Part shown: in pieces, positions 26,540-35,536 of the stretch
How positions within the stretch are numbered: the first letter of the stretch is position 1
How the letters are laid out: each line of letters starts with the position of its first letter
Source of the DNA: Sanyastnella coralliicola
GTDB lineage: Bacteria; Bacteroidota; Bacteroidia; Flavobacteriales_D; Sanyastnellaceae
DNA length: 64,000 nt
Direction of reading: 5' to 3'
NCBI RefSeq assembly: GCF_030845195.1
Contig: NZ_CP132543.1
Coordinates: 885,501-949,500 of the forward strand
Notes under the pieces: generated by a model
Seen by the model: the letters and a program-made list of their open reading frames with translations, nothing else
What the model was told of the DNA's origin: nothing
Database searches by the model: none
Program-made: the position numbers and the translations under genes

Positions 26540-26552
26540 TTCCGCGCTAGCG
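26540..26552 (+). repeat. 13-mer TTCCGCGCTAGCG (intergenic copy)
   Basis: The only exact copy outside a gene, 42 bp before the start of the gene at 26594. It shows the motif is kept as DNA and is not just a protein by-product. Confidence 0.8.
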
Positions 26553-26593
26553 AGATGAGAAACGCAGAGGTAGCTTGCATTAAAATTCAAGCC

Positions 26594-27505
26594 ATGACAG
26601 CAGCAAACACCTCAATCATCAGAACAATTCTTTTTCTATCCATTATCACCTTGATGCCAATGCTTATGCTCGGTCAAAGTGAACTCCAAGCTGGAGTAGT
26701 TTATCAAGGAGGTGAACGCATCAGTGTTTCACAAATTGGACTCACATTTCAAGTGCCAGCTGGCTGGATTGGCGCCTTACCTGAAGGAAGCGAAGCTTTT
26801 ATTCTTGAGCCAAGCAATGGAGGTTCAACGGCTTTCATTTTGATTGATGATTACAGCTACGAGTCATTGACCACAGATTTGAATAATCTGCTACCGATTG
26901 AAGCGTGGAGCGGGATTCAACCGAAAGGACAAGCACAACGCAAAGGGGATATGGTTTGCAATAACTTCAGCACCTACGGACTGGGAGATTTTGATGCCTA
27001 CGCAACTGCGAAACCTGGAAGCCATGGTACTGGTTTTGGTGTAGTGCTGATTGCCCCACCGGCTGCTATTCAATCGCAAATTCCTGCGATGGATCAAATG
27101 GTGGCACAAGCGCAATTGAAGGCGCCTGCAACGAACTCAACAACTTCAAATACAAACACAACAACTGGTACTGGAAGTGGAGAATGGTACAACTACATGA
27201 GAGGTCAATACCTACGTTACATGAAGACGGCGAATGGGTACTCTGAATCTTGCCACATGTGGTTATGTCCTGATGGAAGCTTCGCATACAGCGGCAGCGA
27301 TAGTTACCTCTCTGGAGGATATGCAGATTTCAGCTACGCTGGTGACTCAGGCGAGCAATACGGACAATGGACGGTGCAAGGGGCGGTGCTAACCCTCAAC
27401 TTCGAAGATGGTCGTCAATGGAACTACCAATTATCCATGGATGATGAAGGTCTCTACCTGGACGGATACCGTTGGTTTAGAGTAGATAATGAACGTTGCC
27501 AATAA
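26594..27505 (+). CDS. Hypothetical secreted protein
   Basis: 303 residues from the ATG at 26594; 26555 would add a non-signal leader. Signal peptide (MTAANTSII...LMLGQS). Region 1 (about 20-175) contains a beta-rich stretch with LTFQVPAGWIGALPEG, then a Thr/Asn-rich linker, then a C-terminal beta domain with paired Cys (SESCHMWLCPDG) and aromatic strands (WNYQLSMDDEGLYLDGY). Two secreted domains joined by a linker; no function recognised. Follows a palindrome and a 13-mer motif. Confidence 0.7.
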   Translation: MTAANTSIIRTILFLSIITLMPMLMLGQSELQAGVVYQGGERISVSQIGLTFQVPAGWIGALPEGSEAFILEPSNGGSTAFILIDDYSYESLTTDLNNLLPIEAWSGIQPKGQAQRKGDMVCNNFSTYGLGDFDAYATAKPGSHGTGFGVVLIAPPAAIQSQIPAMDQMVAQAQLKAPATNSTTSNTNTTTGTGSGEWYNYMRGQYLRYMKTANGYSESCHMWLCPDGSFAYSGSDSYLSGGYADFSYAGDSGEQYGQWTVQGAVLTLNFEDGRQWNYQLSMDDEGLYLDGYRWFRVDNERCQ

Positions 27506-27584
27506 CCGTTCATCCCTGCTCATCTTCCGTTAACAAAAATTACCCTCGTAAACACCTTGGAGTAAGGCGAAGAAAGTACCTTTA

Positions 27585-27599
27585 GGCTCAACTAGAGCC
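27585..27599 (+). promoter_or_regulatory. Start-proximal hairpin GGCTC-aacta-GAGCC
   Basis: A 5-bp stem with a 5-nt loop ending 2 nt before the ABC ATPase ATG. It would hide the initiation region in RNA. Short, so tentative. Confidence 0.3.
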
Positions 27600-27601
27600 G
27601 C

Positions 27602-28297
27602 ATGATCAACCTCCAAAACATCACCAAATCCTACAAGATGGGCAGCAATGAGCTGCAAGTTTTGAAAGGAATCGACCTCAACATTGCGGAAGGTGAATTG
27701 GTCTCGATCATGGGGTCTTCAGGTTCGGGCAAGTCAACCTTGCTGAATATCCTAGGCCTTCTCGATATCGCTGATGGAGGAACCTACACGCTCGATGGTA
27801 TTTCGATGGACAAGCTTTCAGAGACGCAGGCGGCGAAATACCGCAGTCAGTTTCTAGGCTTCGTTTTTCAGAGTTTTAACCTGATCAGTTTCAAGACAGC
27901 GGTAGAAAATGTGGCACTGCCGCTTTACTACCAAAAAGTCAATCGCAAGGAACGCAATAAGATGGCAATGGAGTACCTAGACAAGGTAGGCCTTGCCGAT
28001 TGGGCGAATCACTTGCCAAATGAGATGAGTGGTGGGCAAAAACAACGAGTGGCCATTGCGCGTTCATTGATTTCTAAACCTCGTTTGATTCTGGCCGATG
28101 AGCCCACAGGAGCACTGGATACTAAGACCAGTGAAGAGGTGATGGAAGTGCTCGATAGGGTAAACAAAGAAGGCATCACGGTAGTCATCGTGACACACGA
28201 AAATGAAATCGCAGAGTTAACCGATCGCGTGATTCGCTTACGTGATGGTTTGATCGAATCGACCGGACGTGCATCTGAAATTTTGACCAATAGTTAA
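27602..28297 (+). CDS. MacB/LolD-type ABC transporter ATP-binding protein
   Basis: 231 residues, normal length. Walker A GSSGSGKSTLL (about 39-49), Q-loop FVFQSFNL, signature MSGGQKQRVAIARSL (about 141-155), Walker B LILADEPTG with catalytic Glu, D-loop GALD and H-loop VIVTHE. Belongs to the MacB/LolD/FtsE-like group that works with FtsX-fold permeases. First gene of a four-gene operon with two permeases and an adaptor; likely exports or extracts a periplasmic substrate. Confidence 0.95.
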   Translation: MINLQNITKSYKMGSNELQVLKGIDLNIAEGELVSIMGSSGSGKSTLLNILGLLDIADGGTYTLDGISMDKLSETQAAKYRSQFLGFVFQSFNLISFKTAVENVALPLYYQKVNRKERNKMAMEYLDKVGLADWANHLPNEMSGGQKQRVAIARSLISKPRLILADEPTGALDTKTSEEVMEVLDRVNKEGITVVIVTHENEIAELTDRVIRLRDGLIESTGRASEILTNS

Positions 28298-28300
28298 GCC

Positions 28301-29527
28301 ATGTTCGATCGCGATAAATGGCTTGAAATATTCCACACCATTGTTCAGAACCCTCTGAGAACATTACTCACAGGCGTATCTGTTGCTTTGGGAATATTCA
28401 TTTTGGTCGTGATGCAAGGACTCGGTTTTGGACTGCAAAACGGAGTGTACACTCAAATTCAGGATGACGCTATCAATTCGTTATGGATTAGAAGTGGACG
28501 AACATCGCTTCCTTTCCGGGGATTGAATTCTGGTCGCCGCATTCAATATGACAATGATGACCTCAATTGGACCTTGGATAATATCGAAGGTGTCGGTGAT
28601 TATTCTGCGCGTGTGGCTTTTTGGGGAGCCTCAATGAACTATGGCCGTAAAACAATGAGTTTCCCGCTGAGAGGCATTCATCCAGGGCATCAAGAAATTG
28701 AACGGACAGACATTGCGAATGGGAGGTATATCAACGAATCAGATTTGATAGGATTCCGCAAGGTATGTGTGGTGGGTCAGGTCATCGTTGACGATCTTTT
28801 CGAAGGAGCAGACCCCATTGGGGAGTACCTCATGATTCGTGGTGTACAATTTAAAGTTGTCGGGACCTTCAACGACCCGAACAGTCGTTGGGAGAACCGA
28901 TTGGCGTATGTTCCTATTTCCTCGGCCCAAAAGCTTTTCGGTAAGAGTGAAGACATCGATATGTACATGATTTCCACTGGTACGGCCAATCTTGAGGAAT
29001 CAATTGAGATGGCCAATGAGATCGAAGCGTATTTGAAAGAGCATCACCGAGTCAATCCCAACGATAATCGTGCTGTAAGGGTTCGTAACAACAATGAAGA
29101 GTTCCGGGAATTCATGATGATATTCTTAGGAATTCGACTCTTCATCTGGGCTATTGGTAGCTTAACCTTGTTAGCCGGAATGATTGGTGTGGCGAACATC
29201 ATGTCGATCGTAGTGGCAGAACGAACCAAAGAAATTGGAATTCGAAAAGCACTAGGGGCTACACCGCGAACGATCTTAAGTTTGATTGTACAAGAGAGTA
29301 TCTTCCTTTCGCTTGTCGCAGGGTGTTGTGGATTAGTAGCGGGCATCGGCCTCCTAGAACTGATCGCCAGTTTCGTAGATCACGACTTTTTCAAGAACCC
29401 AAGCGTAGATTTCACCGTGTGTGTCATTGCCCTTGGCTTACTTGTAATTTCAGGAGCCATTTCCGGACTAATACCTGCTCTGAGAGCGGTATCCATAAAA
29501 CCCGTTGAAGCCTTAAGAGATGAGTAA
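28301..29527 (+). CDS. MacB/FtsX-fold ABC permease 1
   Basis: 408 residues with an N-terminal helix (LLTGVSVALGIFILVVM), a long periplasmic MacB-type domain (about 45-270), and three C-terminal helices (LLAGMIGVANIMSIV, then LVAGCCGLVAGIGLL, then VIALGLLVISGAISGLIPA). The motif ERTKEIGIRKALGATP is the usual coupling-helix signature. It starts MFDRDKWLEI, nearly the same as the next gene (MFDKDKWLEI), so the pair arose by tandem duplication and may form a heterodimer. Confidence 0.93.
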   Translation: MFDRDKWLEIFHTIVQNPLRTLLTGVSVALGIFILVVMQGLGFGLQNGVYTQIQDDAINSLWIRSGRTSLPFRGLNSGRRIQYDNDDLNWTLDNIEGVGDYSARVAFWGASMNYGRKTMSFPLRGIHPGHQEIERTDIANGRYINESDLIGFRKVCVVGQVIVDDLFEGADPIGEYLMIRGVQFKVVGTFNDPNSRWENRLAYVPISSAQKLFGKSEDIDMYMISTGTANLEESIEMANEIEAYLKEHHRVNPNDNRAVRVRNNNEEFREFMMIFLGIRLFIWAIGSLTLLAGMIGVANIMSIVVAERTKEIGIRKALGATPRTILSLIVQESIFLSLVAGCCGLVAGIGLLELIASFVDHDFFKNPSVDFTVCVIALGLLVISGAISGLIPALRAVSIKPVEALRDE

Positions 29528-30786
29528 TGTTCGATAAGGATAAGTGGTTAGAAATATTGCAGATCGTACTCCGGAACCCTATCCGAGCCTTTTTGTCGGG
29601 TCTTGGTGTGAGCTGGGGTATCATCATGTTGATCATTACCATCGGAAGCGTTAACGGGCTGCAAAATGGTATTCGTGCTGACTCCGCTAACAGGGCAGCG
29701 AACAGTATGTTCCTCTGGACGCAGCAGACGAGTATGCCTCATAAAGGGTTCAAGTCTGGACGTTACTTTCAGCTGAACAACAGCGACGTAGAATACTTAC
29801 GACGCAATCTGACAACGGTAGATCTCGTTTCTCCTCGCATTCAATTGGGAGGGTACAACGGATCGAATAACGTGACAAGAGGCGTTGAAACAGGGGCCTT
29901 CAACATCTATGGCGATACCCCTGACTACATTGACATTGAGCCTAACGACATCTATCAAGGACGTTACATCAATCAACGCGATATCGAAGAGGAGCGGAAG
30001 GTGTGTGTGATAGGTAAGCGAGTTTATGAAGTCTTGTTCCCTGATGGGGGTGAGGCCATAGGTGAGTATATCCGCATCAACGGAGTGAACTTCTTGGTGG
30101 TAGGGATGTACCGCTCATTTCGAACCGGGGAAGACGCGGAGGAAGCGACACAGTCGATTTTCGTTCCAATAACCACTTTCCAGAAAGCCTTTCACTTTGG
30201 TGATTACGTGGGTTGGTTATCGATTCTCATTAAGGAGGGAGTAAATGCCAATGATGGCGCCGACGAGGTTGTCGCAGCATTGAAAGCCAGAAAAAGTGTC
30301 CACCCAGATGATCCAAGGGCCTTTGGATTCTGGACGATGGCCGAGGAGCTGGAAGAGATTGAATTGGTCTTCACTGGATTCAATATTGTAGGTTTCTTCT
30401 TCGGTGGGTTGGTGTTATTGGCTGGTATTATTGGGATCGTCAACATCATGCTGATTACCGTGAAAGAACGGACCAAAGAAATTGGGATTCGAAGAGGTCT
30501 TGGAGCTACACCGTGGAAGGTGATTGAGCAAATCATCCTCGAGACCATCTTCTTAACTACGATCGCCGGATTGGGAGGTATGGTCTTCGGCGTGCTGTTG
30601 ATCGACATTGTAGCTGAAGTTCTTTCCATGTCTGGGGAGTCTGGATCATTCCGGAACCCTGGCGTTAAACTCGTGATCGTGGTATCGATCCTTGCATTTA
30701 TGATCATTATGGGGGCATTTGCGGGCTTACTACCTGCACTGCGCGCCGTAAGTATAAAACCTGTAGACGCCCTGAGGGCAGACTAA
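29527..30786 (+). CDS. MacB/FtsX-fold ABC permease 2
   Basis: 419 residues, same topology as permease 1. Its start overlaps the stop of permease 1 (TAATG). Coupling motif ERTKEIGIRRGLGATPWK and final helices ending VSIKPVDALRAD. The ATPase and both permeases form a transporter in which each half may differ in function. Confidence 0.93.
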   Translation: MFDKDKWLEILQIVLRNPIRAFLSGLGVSWGIIMLIITIGSVNGLQNGIRADSANRAANSMFLWTQQTSMPHKGFKSGRYFQLNNSDVEYLRRNLTTVDLVSPRIQLGGYNGSNNVTRGVETGAFNIYGDTPDYIDIEPNDIYQGRYINQRDIEEERKVCVIGKRVYEVLFPDGGEAIGEYIRINGVNFLVVGMYRSFRTGEDAEEATQSIFVPITTFQKAFHFGDYVGWLSILIKEGVNANDGADEVVAALKARKSVHPDDPRAFGFWTMAEELEEIELVFTGFNIVGFFFGGLVLLAGIIGIVNIMLITVKERTKEIGIRRGLGATPWKVIEQIILETIFLTTIAGLGGMVFGVLLIDIVAEVLSMSGESGSFRNPGVKLVIVVSILAFMIIMGAFAGLLPALRAVSIKPVDALRAD

Positions 30787-30798
30787 ACAATTAACAAC

Positions 30799-31905
30799 AT
30801 GAACAAAGGGTGCCTATACGTACTGATCACTTTCGTGGTCTTGATCCTCGCTGGAGCCGGAGGAACATTGTACTACCTCAAGGAGAAGGAATCGACTGGT
30901 CCTGAAACCTTTGACACCAAGAAAGCTGAGAAAACCGATATCGTTTTGAAAACGGTAGCCAATGGTTCAGTTCAGCCGCGTCAAGAGATTGAAATCAAGC
31001 CACAAATCAGTGGAATCATCAGCGAGATCTACGTCCAAGCAGGAGATATTGTGGAGGAGGGTGATCTTCTGGCGAAGGTGAAAGTGATTCCAGACATGGT
31101 AAGCATGAGTAATGCAGAAAACCGTTTGGAACGAGCACGTATTGCCCTAGATAATGCCGATATGGACTATGAGCGTAACAAACAATTGCTCGATAAAGGC
31201 GTGATTGCCCCAGCTGATTTCCAGCAGTTCGAAATTGCTCGCAGACAAGCGAACGAAGAATTTAAAGCGGCTCAAGACAACCTCCAAATTGTGCGCGAAG
31301 GTGTGGCTAAACGTTCTGGCGGTGCAACACTAACGAAAGTGCGTTCGACGATCTCAGGGATGATCCTTGATGTGCCGATTAAGAAAGGAAACTCAGTCAT
31401 TGAGGCGAACAACTTCAATGACGGTACAACCATCGCTTCTGTGGCGGCCATGGATGATTTGATTTTCCTCGGAAAGTTGGATGAATCTGAGGTAGAAAAG
31501 CTTTCTCCTGGAATGGAGTTGATTCTAACCATTGGTGCGATCGAAAACAAGACGTATAAGGCAGAACTCGAGTACATTTCACCAAAAGGAGTGGAGGAGA
31601 ATGGTGCGATTCAATTTGAGATTAAGGCAGCTGTAAAGCTTGATTCAACTGATTTCATTCGCGCAGGTTATAGCGCTAACGCGGATGTAGTCTTGGATAG
31701 AAGAGATCAAGTGATGGCAGTGCCAGAAGCAGTCATTCAGTTTGACGAAGAACAGAATACTTACGTTGAAGTTTCAGATGGAAACAGTGGCTGGACGCGC
31801 AAAGACGTTGAGCTTGGGTTGTCTGATGGAATCATGGTTGAGATCTTAAGTGGTATCACTGAAGAAGACGAGATCAAGGTCTGGAATCAACCACGCTTCG
31901 AATAA
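30799..31905 (+). CDS. MacA/HlyD-like periplasmic adaptor
   Basis: 368 residues. Signal anchor (YVLITFVVLILAGAGGTLYYL), biotinyl-lipoyl-like half-motifs split by a helical hairpin (IEIKPQISGIISEIYVQAGD; later MILDVPIKKGNSVI), a coiled-coil hairpin (about 98-160), and a beta-barrel/membrane-proximal part (VMAVPEAVIQFDE). It should link the ABC permeases to an outer-membrane channel. The only TolC in the window belongs to the other system at 32800, so the partner is not known. Confidence 0.9.
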   Translation: MNKGCLYVLITFVVLILAGAGGTLYYLKEKESTGPETFDTKKAEKTDIVLKTVANGSVQPRQEIEIKPQISGIISEIYVQAGDIVEEGDLLAKVKVIPDMVSMSNAENRLERARIALDNADMDYERNKQLLDKGVIAPADFQQFEIARRQANEEFKAAQDNLQIVREGVAKRSGGATLTKVRSTISGMILDVPIKKGNSVIEANNFNDGTTIASVAAMDDLIFLGKLDESEVEKLSPGMELILTIGAIENKTYKAELEYISPKGVEENGAIQFEIKAAVKLDSTDFIRAGYSANADVVLDRRDQVMAVPEAVIQFDEEQNTYVEVSDGNSGWTRKDVELGLSDGIMVEILSGITEEDEIKVWNQPRFE

Positions 31906-31940
31906 TTTATCCCTGAGTTAAGTACAATCACTCGAATTCC

Positions 31941-31948
31941 TACTTTTG
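31941..31948 (+). promoter_or_regulatory. -7 box TACTTTTG next to the start codon
   Basis: Exact TAnnTTTG with only 4 nt between it and the ATG at 31953, so the transcript should start at or inside the gene: a candidate leaderless mRNA. Confidence 0.6.
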
Positions 31949-31952
31949 CCGC

Positions 31953-32717
31953 ATGGCAATGGTCGAAGAATTTGAGAAGAGCGGAAACTGGCTCTTCCGT
32001 TGGAGGAGTTTTCTACCCCTCGTATTATATGTCATGGCGCTTATCGTCATGTTGTTCGGTTGGGATGATCAAATGGATCACCGCGACCTGACATGGATCC
32101 TCGTTTGTCTCGGAGTGAGCTTCCTTGGATTGATTGTACGAGCTTTCACGGTAGGATATACCCCAAAAGGAACTTCTGGAAGAAATACCGCAGAAGGACA
32201 AGTGGCTGAGGTGCTCAACACCAAAGGAATCTACTCTATGGTGCGCCACCCACTTTACCTTGGAAACTTCTTCATGTGGGTTGGAATCATCATGTACGTT
32301 GGTAACTGGTGGTTCACTGCACTTTGCACCCTCATGTTCTGGCTCTACTACGAGCGCATCATGTTCGCCGAAGAAGCTTTCTTGACTCGCAAGTTTGGGT
32401 CTAGCTACAAGAAATGGGCGGAAAAGACTCCACCATTCCTACCTCGCTTTTCGAACTACGAAGCGGCCGGTATGATGTTCTCAATGAAGAATGTACTGAA
32501 GCGCGAATACAACGGATTCTTCGCGGTGTTTATCAGCTTCCTTTTCCTCGATATCATCAAGAACTACCTTGACTTCGAACGCTTCGAACTCGACTTCTTG
32601 ATCGATCCATTCTGGATGTACACTGTTCCAGTTTCTTTCATCATCTTCATTACGCTTCGAACGCTGAAGAAGAAGACTTCAGTGCTTGACGTGAAAGGAA
32701 GAGAGTACGAGAAGTAG
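31953..32717 (+). CDS. Isoprenylcysteine carboxyl methyltransferase-like membrane protein
   Basis: 254 residues. Four to six membrane helices; the ICMT/PEMT-type core is GIYSMVRHPLYLGNF (SAM- and substrate-binding RHP motif, about residues 92-107) with an acidic helix (YERIMFAEEAFL) and a terminal segment (GSSYKKWAEKTPPFLP). The C-terminal 70 residues (FISFLFLDIIKNYL...) extend beyond the usual domain. Probably methylates a lipid or a small thiol or carboxyl group; substrate unknown. Downstream of the ABC operon but with its own promoter. Confidence 0.85.
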   Translation: MAMVEEFEKSGNWLFRWRSFLPLVLYVMALIVMLFGWDDQMDHRDLTWILVCLGVSFLGLIVRAFTVGYTPKGTSGRNTAEGQVAEVLNTKGIYSMVRHPLYLGNFFMWVGIIMYVGNWWFTALCTLMFWLYYERIMFAEEAFLTRKFGSSYKKWAEKTPPFLPRFSNYEAAGMMFSMKNVLKREYNGFFAVFISFLFLDIIKNYLDFERFELDFLIDPFWMYTVPVSFIIFITLRTLKKKTSVLDVKGREYEK

Positions 32718-32721
32718 GAGG

Positions 32722-32805
32722 TTATTGGTATTTAGTATTTAGTTCTTAGTTCTTAGTCTTTCGTTCCACGAACCACGAACCACGAACCACGAACCACCCC
32801 TAGAA
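32722..32805. repeat. Twelve-unit period-7 array with motif switch
   Basis: Units TTATTGG, TATTTAG twice, TTCTTAG twice, TCTTTCG, TTCCACG, AACCACG three times, AACCACC and CCTAGAA. The register does not break where the motif changes from TTCTTAG to AACCACG. The last unit holds the TAG stop (32800-32802) of the minus-strand TolC gene. The array fills almost the whole convergent gap. Confidence 0.85.
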
Positions 32806-34185
32806 CACCACGTTCGAAGGTTCCTCCGTCAACATCAATAGTTTCCATTCTGTAGAACGAAGCTTGAGTTGTGTCTCAATTCGCTTCAACTCAGCTTCGA
32901 TGTAGCTGTTTTCTCGACGGTTTAAGAGGAAGATGGTGCTTTCACCGATACGTAGCTTTTGCTCTTCCATAGACAGTAGTTTGCGCGCATTGACTGCGTT
33001 TTCTTCTACTAATGAAAGGCTTTGATTCAGCAACGAAGTTTGGGTTGAAAGCTGATCGTACTTTTGCATCAGGTCACGTTCTGTCTGAGACAGTTTCAAG
33101 CTAACCTGTTCCATTTTAATCTTCGTGGCGTTGAACTTAGCGCGTTCTTTTCTACTGATGATTGGCACTTTTGCGCTAACGCCGAATATGGTGCTGTTAC
33201 TAGAAATGCTCAGGTTTCTAGGATCGGAAAGCGCCTGTGCTTTGAAGTCGATTTTCGGACGAAGGTTTTCTCTAGCTAATCTGAAATCAAGATCAGCTAC
33301 ACCAGCATCAAATCGGATCATGCCCATCTTCGGGTGGAGCAACAGCTGATCGTTAGTTGGGATTTGCTGTGAAAGCGTGGCAGTCCATGTTGAGTCTGGT
33401 TGGACACCGCCACGTCTATAGGCTGGTATGAGTTGTTGATCCCAAATCATTCCGCCAACGGTGCGGTACCAGAACTCTAGTTCTGCCTGTGAAGTCACTA
33501 ACTCGACTTTTCGCTTGACTACTTGGTTATAGGCTTCAAGCGTATCCATGGCCGTAGCCGCTCCTCCATTATAGCGCTGAACGGTTTGCTTATAGCGGAG
33601 TTGAGAAAGGGTAGTAATCTGCTCACGCATGTCTACCACGTCTTCGAGTGCTTTCCAGCTCCAGTATGCTTCAGCGGCAATGATAAGCCATTCTCGCTGT
33701 GCTAATTCGAGATCTAGAATACTGCGTTCGTTGAGCAATCGAGCGCGTTGAAGGTAAGTGTTGAACTCATCTCGCAATAACCCTTGTCCGAGCGGAACCT
33801 TTAATTCCGCGAAAGCGAGACCCTCTGAAGGAGTGAAACGTTCAGGATTAATGAAGTCTCCACGATTTAGGTCGGTACCAGCCCGCAGCTGGAATCCAGG
33901 AGGGAGGTTCCATTCAATGGATGAATGATTGTAGCTGTAATAATCTTTGCCTTCAAGAACCTTATTTCCGAATTCGCCATACCAAACAGGGTCAAAGGCG
34001 GCGCGGGCACTTTCAACGTCCAATTCGGCGATAGCCACATTGCGCTCAGCCACTTGAAGCAAAGGGTAAGAGGTCAGGAACTGCTGAAGAAAGCGCTGTT
34101 CACTGATCATCAGACTATCCTGAGCATTCAAGTATGATGCCGACAGGAGACCAACTAACAGGAGTACAACGCTACTTTTTCTCAT
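32800..34185 (-). CDS. TolC-family outer-membrane efflux protein
   Basis: 461 residues. Signal peptide (to YLNAQD). Two long periplasmic helical regions and strand segments typical of TolC (FDPVWYGEFGNKV; ARLLNERSILDLELAQREWL; AKVPIISRKERAKFNATKIKMEQVSLKLSQ). Trimeric outer-membrane channel. Its start overlaps the end of the HlyD gene by 14 bp. The three-gene minus-strand operon (ABC half-exporter, HlyD, TolC) has the layout of type I secretion. Confidence 0.9.
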   Translation of the reverse strand: MRKSSVVLLLVGLLSASYLNAQDSLMISEQRFLQQFLTSYPLLQVAERNVAIAELDVESARAAFDPVWYGEFGNKVLEGKDYYSYNHSSIEWNLPPGFQLRAGTDLNRGDFINPERFTPSEGLAFAELKVPLGQGLLRDEFNTYLQRARLLNERSILDLELAQREWLIIAAEAYWSWKALEDVVDMREQITTLSQLRYKQTVQRYNGGAATAMDTLEAYNQVVKRKVELVTSQAELEFWYRTVGGMIWDQQLIPAYRRGGVQPDSTWTATLSQQIPTNDQLLLHPKMGMIRFDAGVADLDFRLARENLRPKIDFKAQALSDPRNLSISSNSTIFGVSAKVPIISRKERAKFNATKIKMEQVSLKLSQTERDLMQKYDQLSTQTSLLNQSLSLVEENAVNARKLLSMEEQKLRIGESTIFLLNRRENSYIEAELKRIETQLKLRSTEWKLLMLTEEPSNVVF

Positions 34186-35530
34186 CCCCCTCTTTCTTTT
34201 CTTCTACATCTTTCCCTTCGTAGAACTCAGGAGGGAAACCGTTGATTTGTCGCCAAAGCTCGTATCCGAGAGGTACATCTTTCAAGAGTACCATTCCGTA
34301 AACACCTGATCCAATACTTAAAGGACGAGGCCATGATTCTCCTTCTTCAGGGATAATGATCACGCGGTACTTTCCTTTGGCATTTATTACCTGATCAACA
34401 CTCACCACTTGTCCTCCAAAGGTTCCCACAGAGGCACTAGGCCAGCCTGAGAATACCAAGGCAGGCCATCCATCAAATTGGAGTCGAACATTTTCTCCTG
34501 GATGAATCAAAGGGACATCCATCGCGTTAACGTAGAGTTCTGCAGCTTCTTGGAAGTCGAGTGGTTGAATCGTGCAGACAGAAGCTCCTGCCTTGATGAT
34601 TTCCCCCACACCACCTTGCGTTGTGCTTACTACTCGTCCGCCTTGAGGAGCAAGGATCACTTGGCCTGTTTGACGTGTGCGGTAGTTTGCCAGGGTGTTT
34701 TCCAATTTGGTCTTTTCCGCGATAGCGTCTTGCTTCGCAGCACCTGTTGAAGCTTGGTCACTCTGGTTCTTCGCAATCTTATCGTTGTATTCAGCGCGTT
34801 TGCTACGAACATCTAATCGAGCCACGCTCAATTCTTGACGTGTAGTGTTTAATGTATTCTCAGCCTTGACAAATTTTGCCTGAGCCTCCTGCTTTTTCAA
34901 GATGCGAGACTCAAGGTCCGTTTGTGTAATCAAGCCATCTTCAAATAATTGATAAGCACGTTTCTCACGTTCATTGGCGATATCGCGATCAATTCTAGCC
35001 TGAACAGCTGCCGCACTGTCCGCTGCTACCTTCTGAATAGACTGCTGAATTTTGAGTTTCGCTTGTTGAATAGCCAGCTCACGACGCTCTTCTAGGATGA
35101 CTTCTTGATTAGCCAGAGCTTCCAGCTTGTTGGTGTAAAGCACGATGGCTTCTTCCTTCGCACGAACCAAAGCCAGCGTTCTAGGAATAAGATCCTCATC
35201 GAGGTACTCCGGCTTTACCTCGGTCAATGTGACAATCGTATCTCCGGCGTTGATATTTTGCCCTTCAAATGCGTACCATTTCTTGATACGGCCATCGATC
35301 AGAGAGTTGACCTGCTGCGGCTTTTTATCTGGGAATCGAGAAATTACCTCTCCAGGAGCATTCAGGTTCTGCGTCCAAGGCAAAAGCATGAGGATGACCA
35401 GGATACCGAAGCTGATTCCTAGCATACGCAGGAACTTCGTCTGTTCGCCCTTACCCTCCAGTCTTTCAAGACTCTTAGAGTGCAAGTACTTCTCGCGTTC
35501 AGGTGTTGTATTTGGACTAATGTTCAGCAT
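34172..35530 (-). CDS. HlyD-family secretion adaptor
   Basis: 452 residues. One N-terminal membrane helix (LGISFGILVILMLLP), a lipoyl half-motif (VNSLIDGRIKKWYAFEGQNI), a very long coiled coil (about 105-275), a second lipoyl motif (VILAPQGGRVVSTTQGGVGE) and beta-barrel/strand region. The C-terminus is a charged tail (KEGDEKK). It starts 6 bp after the ABC gene stop, and should bridge inner-membrane exporter and TolC. Contains a 13-mer motif at 34715. Confidence 0.9.
   Translation of the reverse strand: MLNISPNTTPEREKYLHSKSLERLEGKGEQTKFLRMLGISFGILVILMLLPWTQNLNAPGEVISRFPDKKPQQVNSLIDGRIKKWYAFEGQNINAGDTIVTLTEVKPEYLDEDLIPRTLALVRAKEEAIVLYTNKLEALANQEVILEERRELAIQQAKLKIQQSIQKVAADSAAAVQARIDRDIANEREKRAYQLFEDGLITQTDLESRILKKQEAQAKFVKAENTLNTTRQELSVARLDVRSKRAEYNDKIAKNQSDQASTGAAKQDAIAEKTKLENTLANYRTRQTGQVILAPQGGRVVSTTQGGVGEIIKAGASVCTIQPLDFQEAAELYVNAMDVPLIHPGENVRLQFDGWPALVFSGWPSASVGTFGGQVVSVDQVINAKGKYRVIIIPEEGESWPRPLSIGSGVYGMVLLKDVPLGYELWRQINGFPPEFYEGKDVEEKKEGDEKK
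34715..34727 (+). repeat. 13-mer TTCCGCGATAGCG
   Basis: Exact copy, A variant, inside the HlyD gene (reads A-I-A-E on the minus strand). Confidence 0.8.
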
Positions 35531-35536
35531 AATCTA

